Source: Clostridia bacterium (lineage in GTDB: Bacteria; Bacillota; Clostridia; Lachnospirales; Lachnospiraceae). From it: DNA of 64,000 bases. The translations under genes and the position numbers were made by a program. This document shows positions 51,931-60,422 of this stretch, piece after piece. Numbering within the stretch: position 1 is the stretch's first letter; each line of letters starts with the position of its first letter. Location: assembly GCA_910574835.1 (NCBI GenBank), contig CAJTDE010000022.1, positions 1-64,000 of the forward strand, in the 5' to 3' direction. Under the pieces are notes generated by a model that searched no databases, had not been told where the DNA came from, and saw only the letters and a list, made by a program, of their open reading frames with translations.

Positions 51931-53280
51931 CTATTTCCCAAACTTCTTACAGATATTCACCACCACGCCGCTCAAAGCCAAAAGCGCCAGTGCATTGGGA
52001 ATCACCATCAGACCATTAAAGAAGTCCGCCAATTCCCACACCAGATCCACCTTCAAGGTAGACCCGACCACAATAAACACCACCACAATCAGAGAATACA
52101 CCTTCACCGCCTTCGGTCCAAAGAGATACTTCACATTCACCTCTCCAAAGAAATGCCAGCTCAAAATCGTAGAAAATGCAAAAAACAGCAGACACACAGC
52201 CACGAAAATATCCCCAAAGCCCCAAAAGCTCGTAGAAAATGCCGCCTGGGTCAGCGCAATACCGCCCTCCCCCGTGGACATAGCCCCCGTCGTCAGCACG
52301 GAAAACACCGTCAGATTCAGCACCACAAAGGTATCAATAAACACACTGATCATAGCTGTCAAGCCCTGCTCATGAGGATTCTTAGCCGCCGCCCTTGCAT
52401 GAGCATGAGGGGTAGAACCCATTCCTGCCTCATTCGAAAACAGTCCTCTGGCCACACCATAACGGATAGCCTCCCGCACCGTAATACCTGCCGCCGCGCC
52501 TGCAACAGCCTGAGGCTGAAACGCCCCCACAAAAATCATACCAATGGCCCCCGGAAGCGCCGTAATATGTAAGCAAATCAAAATCAGGCTCCCCACAATA
52601 TAAACCCCCGCCATAAAAGGAACCATCTTCTCCACAACCGCCGCCAGACGCTTCGTCCCGCCGATAAACACAAAAAACGCCAGAACCGCCAGAATCACGC
52701 CAATCACAACCGGCGACAAATCAATATTCCGCGCCCGGAACACCCCTGCAAAAGCCGTGCCAATCGAATTGGACTGCACCATATTTCCCATAAAGCCCAG
52801 GGCCAAAATAATAAACACCGCAAACAGCCCCGCCAAAACCTTGCCAAAGGTTCCCTGAAAAGCCTTCCGAATATAATAAACCGGTCCGCCCGTAACCTCT
52901 CCATTCTCCGTAGTCTTATACTCCTGAGCCAGAGCCGCCTCCCCGTAAATCGTAGCCATACCAAAAAAGGCGCTCACCCACATCCAGAAAATAGCCCCGG
53001 GCCCTCCGGAAATCAAAGCCGTAGCCGCTCCCGTCAGATTTCCCGTTCCCACCTGAGCCGCAATCGCCGTGGCCAGAGACTGCAGAGGCGTCATTTCCCC
53101 ATGCTCCCGCTTCTCCCCATTCAGCTTAAAATGCCCAAACACCAGCCGGCATCCCTCGCCAAACTTCCGCACCTGAATAAACTTCAGACGCACCGTAAAA
53201 TAAACACCCGTCCCGCAGAGAATAACGAGAAGCACATAGCTCCACATAATCCCATTCGCACTTTTCACAAATTCCAACAT
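51931..53280 (-). CDS. Alanine/glycine:sodium symporter (AGCS family)
   Basis: 449-residue membrane transporter with about eleven helices. AGCS signatures: GTGNLTGAATALISGGPGAIFWMWVSAFFGMATIYGEA near 80-115, NSIGTAFAG near 180 and RGLFSNEAGMGSTPHAHA near 295. I start at 53280 (MLEFVKSANG) with AGAGAGG upstream; the 38 extra codons of the longer frame fall in the riboswitch expression region. The glycine riboswitch upstream makes glycine (or alanine) the likely substrate. Confidence 0.94.
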   Translation of the reverse strand: MLEFVKSANGIMWSYVLLVILCGTGVYFTVRLKFIQVRKFGEGCRLVFGHFKLNGEKREHGEMTPLQSLATAIAAQVGTGNLTGAATALISGGPGAIFWMWVSAFFGMATIYGEAALAQEYKTTENGEVTGGPVYYIRKAFQGTFGKVLAGLFAVFIILALGFMGNMVQSNSIGTAFAGVFRARNIDLSPVVIGVILAVLAFFVFIGGTKRLAAVVEKMVPFMAGVYIVGSLILICLHITALPGAIGMIFVGAFQPQAVAGAAAGITVREAIRYGVARGLFSNEAGMGSTPHAHARAAAKNPHEQGLTAMISVFIDTFVVLNLTVFSVLTTGAMSTGEGGIALTQAAFSTSFWGFGDIFVAVCLLFFAFSTILSWHFFGEVNVKYLFGPKAVKVYSLIVVVFIVVGSTLKVDLVWELADFFNGLMVIPNALALLALSGVVVNICKKFGK

Positions 53281-53401
53281 GATTTTTCCCTCTCTTTTCC
53301 CATTGTGATATTCCATGCCCAGGCACCCAAAGCACCGGACACTCTCGTCCCGCCAAAACGGAACATTGCACAAAAATAAGAGCCGATTTATCATCAGCCC
53401 T

Positions 53402-53530
53402 CCAAAGAGTTAGAACATCTGCATCTAAGCCCTGTCCTTTTGCCTGAGAGATAGACAGCCCTCCCACATTCCAACAGAGGTACTGCGTTACACCTTCGGC
53501 GCTCACTTACTGAGACTCTCCAGAGTTTGT
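53402..53530 (-). ncRNA. Glycine riboswitch
   Basis: In minus sense: CTCTGGAGAGTCTC, GAGCGCCGAAGGTGTAA, CTCTGTTGG, then ATCTCTCAGGCAAAAGGACAG and a closing TCTTTGGAGGG. These are the conserved blocks of the glycine aptamer; only one aptamer and a ghost of the second (GGAGGGC) are visible, the singlet form. It controls the AGCS symporter, where high glycine is expected to change expression. Confidence 0.93.
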
Positions 53531-53600
53531 CAATTTTTGTCCGACAGAGAGTATCATAGCACAATCCCCTCAAAAGTGCAACACAATTGTTCCTTTCTAA

Positions 53601-53785
53601 TAGCGGCTTTTCCGATATCCGGTGTCCGGCTGTTCACGCACACACAGTCTGATACGGGCGGACATTGGCCTAAAAAACCTCCCGAATCCAAAAGATCCGA
53701 GAGGTCAATGTCCGTCCGGAGCAGACTGTGTGTGCGTGAACCGTCCGAACACAGGATATGGAAATGGCTGCGGTCTTATTTTGTG
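53601..53785 (-). repeat. 3'-end long hairpin repeat (family 3) with internal terminator
   Basis: Outer arms GGATATgGAAATGGCTGCGG and CGGCTTTTCCGATATCC, inner arms CACGCACACACAGTCTG/CAGACTGTGTGTGCGTGA, and in the centre ACCTCtCGGATC-ttttG-GATtCGgGAGGT followed by TTTTTT, a terminator in the sense of the upstream kinase gene. It overlaps the last 10 bp of that gene. Confidence 0.75.
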
Positions 53786-56484
53786 CGAAACCCGTCCGCC
53801 CCTCCAGACCCCTGCAAAAAATCCACCAACACTTCATTCTTCTTCATATACAACAACCCAAACGACCCCGGCCCGCAATTACAAGCAATCGCCGAAGAAG
53901 CCTTCTGCAGATAAACCCGCTCAAAGGGACAATACTGCTTCACCAGCTTCTGAATATAAGCAATACTCCGATCCTCCAACCCCGCATAAGTAATAAACAA
54001 GATCCTCCGATCAATATTCCTCGCATCCAAAAGCGCCTTGCGCACATACCGCTTAATCATATGCACGAAATCCCCCATCTCCACGCCGGTCACTACCATC
54101 TTACTCTTCTTAAGCTCAATAACCGGATGAAGAAGCAGCGCATCACAGGCAATCTGAATCCGCTTCGGAATCTGCCCCGCCTGACACATGGTATGCGTAC
54201 TCTTAATAATAAAAGCCGACGAAATATACCGCTTCATCTCATTAACCATATTTACAATCTCAGTCTTGGTAGCATGCTGCTCCGCCATAGAAGCGGCATG
54301 AAGCACAAGCAAACCCAAGCTGCTGGAAAGATGCCCGGAATCAATCACCGTTACATTTTCAAAAGACTTCGCCGCCTCAAGCGCATTCTGATACCCCAGA
54401 CTGGCATTCTTAGCCATCGTAATATGAATCACATTCTGTGCCTCCGTAAGCTTCTCCGCAAAAAACCGCTCATAGTCCTCCACACCCGGCGCCTCCGAGT
54501 GAGCCGACTGTCCCTCTAACATATGCAGCAGCAGTTCATCCGCTTTCAGCTCCACCTCATCCAAAAACCGCCCCTTATCCGTGCGGACATAATAAGGGCA
54601 TACGGAAATGTTGAACTCCTTCCGAAGGGATTCGGGAAGATCACAGACACTGTCCGTGGTAACCATAACAGACAGACGCTGCGTCTGCTCAAAGATCAAG
54701 ATATCCTTTCCAATCTCCGACAGCTCCACATCCTCCGTCAAATTCACCAGTTCCTTGGGAAGAGCGCTCAGCACGGCCGCCTCAAGAAGCGCACCGCTGA
54801 CCGGCTTCGCCAGATAGCCGCTGAAGCCCTCCTTCCGGTACAGAAGCTGGTTGTCGCTTCCCGCATTCGCAGTAAGGGCAATCACAGGCGTATCCTGGCA
54901 CAGACCGCCCGGCTGTGTCCGCAGCCTGTGAAGACACTGAATCCCATCCATCCCCGGCATCAGATGATCCATTAAAATCGCATCGTAATGCTGATCCTGG
55001 GTCATTCTAAGACACTCGGCGCCGCTTAATACCGTATCAAGCTGAATCTTCGTCTCTGACAGCAGCTTGCGCACTACCATCAGATTCATTTCATTGTCAT
55101 CCACTACAAGTATATGGGCATCCGGCGCCTCAAAGCTCTGCTGATACTGCTTGCCCTCATGAATCTTGGCCCGGGAAGCCAGTGTAAAGGTTCCAAGCTC
55201 CTTGTCATCCACAATATCCTGCTCCAGCATAACAATAAACGTAGAACCCTTGGTGTAGACACTGTTGACACTGATCTCACCGCCCATCAGCTCCACCAAC
55301 TGCTGAACAATGCTTAAGCCCAGACCTGTGCCTTCAATATGACGGTTTTTCTCCTGATCCACACGTTTAAAAGCGTTAAAAATATAGGGAATACTCTCCT
55401 TCTTTACTCCCTGGCCCGTATCCTCCACCATATACCACACACGCACCCGGTTAAGCCCCAGACGCTCACAGCGGACGGAAAGGGTAATGGAGCCTTCGCT
55501 GGTGTATTTCAAAGCATTATTTAACAGATTGATCAAAACCTGCTTAATACGTACCTCGTCGCCGCAGAGCATACTGGGAATGGAAGAATCCACATGAAGC
55601 CGAAATTCCAGTCCCTTCTCCTTGGCCTTGACCCAGATCATATTGACAATCTCCGAAAAAAGACTTCCCGTCTCATAGGAAACATTCACAATCTCCATTT
55701 TTCCGGATTTAATCTTGGACAGATCCAAGATATCATTGATAAGCGTAAGCAGAATCTTACTTGCGCCCTGGATATTTCTTGCATTTTCCGCAACATCCGG
55801 AGGATTATCTCCTCTTAGTATGATTTCATTCAACCCAATAATGGTGTTAATGGGAGTGCGGATCTCATGGCTCATACTGGCAAAAAAGTGATTTTCCGCT
55901 TTGTTAAGCTCCTCGATCTCCTTTTTCTGCTGCCGGGACAGCTCATTTTCCTCCTCATAAAGCTTGTTTAAAAACATCAGCATCACACTGGTCAGTATTC
56001 CCACCATAATAACGGAGGCCGCGGAATCAAAGAAGGAATGTCCCTGTGTGTTCCTGGCCACTAATTCCGGATAATAATAGGCCAGATAGTAGCAGGACAG
56101 CGTCTCCAATGTACAGAGCAGGAAAAATCCCACCTTCCGCTTTCCCTCCAGGGTAATGCTGATATAAACAAAGCAGAGCACGAACCACTCCGGCATTCCG
56201 CTGTAAAATCCTCCTGCCGTAAAAAAGCTGATGGGAAACAGCACCAGAAGCAATATGGAGATAAAGGTGGCTCCCGTATTGATACGCTCTTTTTTAATAC
56301 TGAACTTTACTACCAATGCCATCATAATAAGGCCCGCTGCCAGCAGCAGCATATTAACCCAGCTTTTGCCCATAGGCATAATAAAAATCAATGCAAGCAT
56401 GCAGATGCCTGTGACCACACGGAACATACGCTCCCGCAGCCTGATCCTATGGTCAAAGATGATCTCAAACCATTTTTCCAACAC
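53776..56484 (-). CDS. Hybrid histidine kinase-receiver-DegV fusion protein
   Basis: 902 residues. Six N-terminal membrane helices (about 20-180) and a short coiled coil lead to HisKA (FFASMSHEIRTPINTII near 205), HATPase (EDTGQGVKKES, GTGLGLSIVQQ near 390), then a receiver domain (ILVVDDNEMN near 460, phospho-Asp in ILMDHLMPGMDG, ALTANAG). From about 605 to the end is a complete DegV fatty-acid-binding domain (VMVTTDSVCDLPESL, AHSEAPGVEDYERFF, TMAKNASLG, VTVIDSGHLSSSLG). DegV/FakB proteins normally deliver fatty acids to FakA kinase. A kinase with lipid-binding output or sensor is unusual. GTG start with AGGAGGG upstream. Confidence 0.87.
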   Translation of the reverse strand: MLEKWFEIIFDHRIRLRERMFRVVTGICMLALIFIMPMGKSWVNMLLLAAGLIMMALVVKFSIKKERINTGATFISILLLVLFPISFFTAGGFYSGMPEWFVLCFVYISITLEGKRKVGFFLLCTLETLSCYYLAYYYPELVARNTQGHSFFDSAASVIMVGILTSVMLMFLNKLYEEENELSRQQKKEIEELNKAENHFFASMSHEIRTPINTIIGLNEIILRGDNPPDVAENARNIQGASKILLTLINDILDLSKIKSGKMEIVNVSYETGSLFSEIVNMIWVKAKEKGLEFRLHVDSSIPSMLCGDEVRIKQVLINLLNNALKYTSEGSITLSVRCERLGLNRVRVWYMVEDTGQGVKKESIPYIFNAFKRVDQEKNRHIEGTGLGLSIVQQLVELMGGEISVNSVYTKGSTFIVMLEQDIVDDKELGTFTLASRAKIHEGKQYQQSFEAPDAHILVVDDNEMNLMVVRKLLSETKIQLDTVLSGAECLRMTQDQHYDAILMDHLMPGMDGIQCLHRLRTQPGGLCQDTPVIALTANAGSDNQLLYRKEGFSGYLAKPVSGALLEAAVLSALPKELVNLTEDVELSEIGKDILIFEQTQRLSVMVTTDSVCDLPESLRKEFNISVCPYYVRTDKGRFLDEVELKADELLLHMLEGQSAHSEAPGVEDYERFFAEKLTEAQNVIHITMAKNASLGYQNALEAAKSFENVTVIDSGHLSSSLGLLVLHAASMAEQHATKTEIVNMVNEMKRYISSAFIIKSTHTMCQAGQIPKRIQIACDALLLHPVIELKKSKMVVTGVEMGDFVHMIKRYVRKALLDARNIDRRILFITYAGLEDRSIAYIQKLVKQYCPFERVYLQKASSAIACNCGPGSFGLLYMKKNEVLVDFLQGSGGADGFRTK

Positions 56485-56500
56485 CCCAATGCCCTCCTAT

Positions 56501-56602
56501 TCCAGTCCCGCAGCCCTTTCCCCGTACACCTCTATGAGAAGGAATTTCAGTCACCTAATGCTGTGCCTGCATTTCCTTCTGTGCACGGGCAAAGGTCTGC
56601 TG
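56501..56602 (-). repeat. 5'UTR hairpin repeat (family 1) before the DegV-fused kinase
   Basis: Outer arms GCAGACCTTTGCCCGTGCAC and GTGTACGGGGAAAGGGCTGC, inner arms AGAAGGAAAT/ATTCCTTCT. The core differs from the other copies (AAATGCAGGCACAGC) but the 3' edge GGGACTGGAATAGGAGGG is the same and supplies the Shine-Dalgarno. Confidence 0.8.
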
Positions 56603-56606
56603 TTTT

Positions 56607-59600
56607 TTATTCCAGTTCCATAATACTATTGCAGACCTTATCGTAGATCTCTAAAAGCTCGGAATGATTCTCCCTGATGTAGTCCGTATCACCGTTTCGT
56701 CCTGCCTGCTCTAAAAGTCTGGCCTTCTCGGAAAGCTCTTCCGCTCCGATAGTCAGGGAGGTGCTCTTCAAAGCATGAACCTTGATGGCATAGTCTCCCC
56801 AATTGGCAGCCTCATACAGACTCTCAATCTCTTCCTTCTTTACTCCGCTCTGCTCCGCGAAGGTCTGAAGCATCTCCAGATAAAATTCCTTCTCTCCACA
56901 GCAGTAATCCAGGCCCAGCCTCACATTCATACCGGCCTCCACAAGCGGCGTAAGCTGCAGGAATGAAATACCTGCCGAAGAAGCATCCGGCTTCTCCGCT
57001 TCCTCCCTCACGGGTGTTCTTTGTATCGGCTCTCTCCGTGAGGACTTTTCCTGCACGGATTCTCCGCGGGCCGGTCTCTCCTGCGGGGATTCCCTGCGCT
57101 CGGATCTCTCCTGGACAGGCTCCTTTTGTCCCGGTCTTCCCTGTACCGGATCTCTGCGCTCTGCCTTCTCCTGCACAGGCTCCCTGCGCACCGGCTTTTC
57201 CTGTACCGGTTCTCTGCGGACCGTTTTCTCCTCCGCCGGCTCTCTGCGGACTGTTCTCTCCTCTGCGGCTTCTCTTCGCACCGCTCTTTCCTCTGTCCGA
57301 TCCCTGCGTGCTGCCTTCTCCTCCGCCGGGTCCCTGCGTTCCGCTCTTTCCTCCGCCCGATCCCTGCGTGCCGCTTTCTCCTCCGCCGAATCTTTCCGGG
57401 CTGCTTTCTCCTCCGCCCGCTCTTTGCTCGCCGGTTTCTCCTGCACGGTCTCTATATGTACTGCCTTCTCCGGCAGCGACTCTTTCTGCGCCGGTTTTTC
57501 CCGCAGTGGTTCCCTGCGTTCCGATTTTTTCCGGGGAGGCTCTCTGCGGGCCTGCTTCTCCTTTGCCGGCTCTCTCCTCTCCGCTCTGTTCTCCGCAGCT
57601 CCTCTATCGGCTGTTTTCTCCCGGACAGTCTCGTCTTTCACCGCTTTTTCCCGTGCCGGCTCTTCTCTGTGCCGGATAACCACTGACTTCGGCTGCTCCG
57701 GCTGCTTCTGCTGCGCTTCCATACCATACTGGATAGATTCCTCCGGCAGAACCTTGCGCAGCACTCTCTCAAGTACGGAACGCTCAATGGGCTTGGGAAT
57801 AAATTCCGTAAATCCTTCATGGCGGAACATCTCTCTGGCGCCGCTTATGGTATTGGCCGTCAGCGCCACTACCGGCAGCTCCTGATACATTCCGTTGTTG
57901 ATCTCGCGGATGCGCCTCAGGGTTTCCACGCCGTCGAAGCCCGGCATCATATGATCCAGGAAAATCATATCGTACTCTTCCTGGCTCAGCCGCTCCACGG
58001 CCTCTTTTCCGCTTGAACATGTATCCACGTCGATACCATAGGTGCCCAGAACACCCTTGGCCACCAGAAGATTCATCTCCTCGTCGTCAACGGCCAGAGC
58101 CTTGACCCCCGCACAGGTAAACGGCCTGCTTCCTTCCCCACCCATATAGCCGTTTTCTTCCATATCTCCATTCAGAAGATTCGCTACGGAAAGAGCGGAG
58201 AACGGCTTGTGGATCATCAGAAGCCTGCTGTTCCTGCTCAGTACATACTCCCTTTCCGCAATTACAACCACCCGGATTTTACCTGCCAAATCCTCATAGT
58301 AGCTACTGTTTTCCTCATATTCCGATTGGGCGATAAATACATGCGTCACGGAATGGCTGCTCAATAGCTTGATCAGGCCGTCAAAGTTGTGAGCCTGATA
58401 GCCCTCCAAGCCAAGTCCGTCCACCAGATGCAGAATCATTCTGTCGTAATATCCCTTCACCTCTTCACAGGAATATTTATCCGGGCGGAAATAGCAGGCA
58501 ATACAGAGCTGCTCCGCATTAGACACTACAATGGACGGGGAATCATCCGCCACTCCCTGGGGAATGGTAATATGCGCCTCCAGCCCTTCATTCTCCTTAC
58601 TGGCAAAATGAATAAAACCGCCCATTGACTCCAGAAGCCCCCGGGCGATGGGAATCCCAAGACCCAATCCGCCTGCAAAGCGGCTGCTCCCGGAATCCGC
58701 CTGATAAAAATCATCAAACATCTGATTAATCTGGGAGTCCGTCATACCGATACCCGTATCGTAAATATCAATGGTCAGATTAACGCCGTAGCTCTCCTTG
58801 CGGCATTCAATGCAGACATGGACGCCGCCCTTTTCCGTAAACTTGATGGAATTTTCCAGAAGAATCTTCAGTACATGGGAAATTTTCTCCGAATCTCCAA
58901 GCAGCACCGCCGGTATTCTGGGGTCCATATCAAACACCAGCTCCAGGTGGTTCTTGTTCCCCTGCATGGCTGTCATTGTAATCACGTCATTGAGCACGGA
59001 AGTGAGCATATACTCCTGCTTTATGGATGTCAGCGTTCCCTCCACAATCTCCGTATAATCCAGCATATTGTTGATTTGGCTGGAAAGACGCTTGCCGGCA
59101 AGCTGTATGGAATGCATATCCTCCCGAAACTCATAAGGAATATCCTTCTCCAGTATCACGTCGCTGATTCCAAGCACCATATTGATCGGCGTGCGCAGCT
59201 CATGGGATACATTTGACAGGAAAACCGCGTTCTGCCGCCCTGCCTTCTCAAGCTCTTTAAAAGCAGCGTCGTACTCCTTTCTTGCATCCAGTCTCCGCTT
59301 AATCCGATATCTGGCAATGGTCAGCGCCCCTACCGTCACACACACATCAACCCCCAGACGTATGAAATCCTGAGTTGACATATCTCCCGTAATGGTATGC
59401 AGGATCAGAATATGATACAGCAGCTCAGCCACATACAAGGCGGCCGTCATATACAACAGCCGCTTTTTATCAAACATGGAAAAAATAAGAATCACCATAC
59501 AAGCCACGGCCGGTATATCATACAGGCTGCTTGGATGAACCCCAAAGAAAAAGAATCCGATCATCAGCAGCCCGGCACACAGATTTTTGTAAAATGATTC

Positions 59601-59774
59601 CGTTCCAAACCTTCCGATGTGAAGACACCACACAAGGGTATTGCCTACTAAAATAACGGGAATCATCCAATATTCCCATGACAGCGCCAGCGTAATCACC
59701 ATCAAAAATACGCCGAATACCGTAACAATGACAGCCAGCAGAAGATGAATACTAGTCTGATCCTCGGTTCTCAT
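56607..59774 (-). CDS. Hybrid sensor histidine kinase with receiver, decapeptide-repeat linker and Hpt domain
   Basis: 1055 residues. Membrane sensor of about six helices (1-165); HisKA with VFLSNVSHELRTPINMVLG near 190; HATPase with YDTGIGMTDSQI and GLGLGIPIARGL to about 410; a receiver-like region without clear phospho-Asp (425-545); a receiver with ALAVDDEEMN and MIFLDHMMPGFDG (560-690); a linker of about 22 imperfect decapeptides (RREPVQEKPV type, about 700-930); and a C-terminal Hpt with VHALKSTSLTIGAEEL. All steps of a His-Asp-His relay are thus in one chain. ATGA overlap with the receiver gene upstream. Confidence 0.88.
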   Translation of the reverse strand: MRTEDQTSIHLLLAVIVTVFGVFLMVITLALSWEYWMIPVILVGNTLVWCLHIGRFGTESFYKNLCAGLLMIGFFFFGVHPSSLYDIPAVACMVILIFSMFDKKRLLYMTAALYVAELLYHILILHTITGDMSTQDFIRLGVDVCVTVGALTIARYRIKRRLDARKEYDAAFKELEKAGRQNAVFLSNVSHELRTPINMVLGISDVILEKDIPYEFREDMHSIQLAGKRLSSQINNMLDYTEIVEGTLTSIKQEYMLTSVLNDVITMTAMQGNKNHLELVFDMDPRIPAVLLGDSEKISHVLKILLENSIKFTEKGGVHVCIECRKESYGVNLTIDIYDTGIGMTDSQINQMFDDFYQADSGSSRFAGGLGLGIPIARGLLESMGGFIHFASKENEGLEAHITIPQGVADDSPSIVVSNAEQLCIACYFRPDKYSCEEVKGYYDRMILHLVDGLGLEGYQAHNFDGLIKLLSSHSVTHVFIAQSEYEENSSYYEDLAGKIRVVVIAEREYVLSRNSRLLMIHKPFSALSVANLLNGDMEENGYMGGEGSRPFTCAGVKALAVDDEEMNLLVAKGVLGTYGIDVDTCSSGKEAVERLSQEEYDMIFLDHMMPGFDGVETLRRIREINNGMYQELPVVALTANTISGAREMFRHEGFTEFIPKPIERSVLERVLRKVLPEESIQYGMEAQQKQPEQPKSVVIRHREEPAREKAVKDETVREKTADRGAAENRAERREPAKEKQARREPPRKKSERREPLREKPAQKESLPEKAVHIETVQEKPASKERAEEKAARKDSAEEKAARRDRAEERAERRDPAEEKAARRDRTEERAVRREAAEERTVRREPAEEKTVRREPVQEKPVRREPVQEKAERRDPVQGRPGQKEPVQERSERRESPQERPARGESVQEKSSRREPIQRTPVREEAEKPDASSAGISFLQLTPLVEAGMNVRLGLDYCCGEKEFYLEMLQTFAEQSGVKKEEIESLYEAANWGDYAIKVHALKSTSLTIGAEELSEKARLLEQAGRNGDTDYIRENHSELLEIYDKVCNSIMELE
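56985..57665 (-). repeat. In-frame 30-bp tandem repeats coding a charged linker
   Basis: About 22 consecutive 30-bp units in the kinase gene encode decapeptides close to RR-E/D-P-x-x-E-K/R-x-x. The period is exact over the whole block, with both strongly diverged and nearly identical neighbours (such as RREPVQEKPV and RREPVQEKAE), as expected from recurrent slippage. Confidence 0.85.
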
Positions 59775-60136
59775 TCCTTATCAAACTCCTTTGCAACACG
59801 TTTCAAAAGCTCCTGAGGGAAAAATGGTTTTTTCAGATAATTAACCGCTCCCAGATCAATGGCTCTCTTTACATCATCCTCATAACCCGACGCGGTGAGG
59901 AAAATTACGGGAATCTCATAGGCGGAAGCCTTCATACGCTCAAAGGTCTCAATACCGTCCATCTCCGGCATTGCAATGTCCAGAAGAACCAGGTCAAAAT
60001 CTTCTCTTCTCATCTTTTCAAGTGCTTCTATTCCGGATTCCACAAGCTCCACATCATAAGTCTTTCCCAGAATCATCTTCGTCCTCTTTAAGTTCATTGT
60101 GTCATCGTCCACTACCAAAATACGCTTTACTTCCAT
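59771..60136 (-). CDS. Single-domain response regulator (CheY-like)
   Basis: 121-residue stand-alone receiver: ILVVDDDTMN at the start, phospho-acceptor in LVLLDIAMPEMDG near 52, FLTASGY and YLKKPFFP. With no output domain it probably acts as a phosphate shuttle for the two large hybrid kinases that follow in the same operon; the downstream acceptor is not visible. AGGAGG before the ATG. Confidence 0.9.
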   Translation of the reverse strand: MEVKRILVVDDDTMNLKRTKMILGKTYDVELVESGIEALEKMRREDFDLVLLDIAMPEMDGIETFERMKASAYEIPVIFLTASGYEDDVKRAIDLGAVNYLKKPFFPQELLKRVAKEFDKE

Positions 60137-60149
60137 TATGCTGCCTCCT

Positions 60150-60180
60150 ATTTTTGTTCCAGTTCCGCAATATCTTTTCT
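60150..60180 (-). repeat. Family-1 remnant before the receiver gene
   Basis: Only the 3' edge of the element remains: GATATTGCGGAACTGGAAC followed by AAAAATAGGAGG. The matching 5' arm is absent, though GGATATT/AATATCC reappears in the terminator at 60342-60388. Confidence 0.55.
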
Positions 60181-60341
60181 ACGTATCTTATACCAGATAT
60201 CACTCTCCGCTCTTAAAGATTTTTCAAATCTCCATTACCTCTATTTTAAAGCAGGAACGCCATAAAGTCAACTATCTCCGGGCCTTTCCGCCCCTATAAC
60301 ACAAGGGTAAAAACTTTCGGAAAAATGCAGAAAAAGCAGGT

Positions 60342-60388
60342 AAAAAAAGGATATTGCTCCAAACCTTCAGCCTGTCGTAATATCCTTT
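60342..60388 (-). terminator. Terminator of the liv operon
   Basis: AAAGGATATTACG ... GCAATATCCTTTTTTT in minus sense, 35 nt after the livF stop codon. Confidence 0.85.
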
Positions 60389-60422
60389 GCCTCTACGCAT
60401 ATATTTTCCTGCCCTGCGCTTC

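Noticed and set aside
56963-57679. Pro/Ser-rich plus-strand ORFs opposite the decapeptide repeats
   Set aside because: Antisense reading of the 30-bp repeats; no start signal, and the minus-strand frame is a complete kinase.
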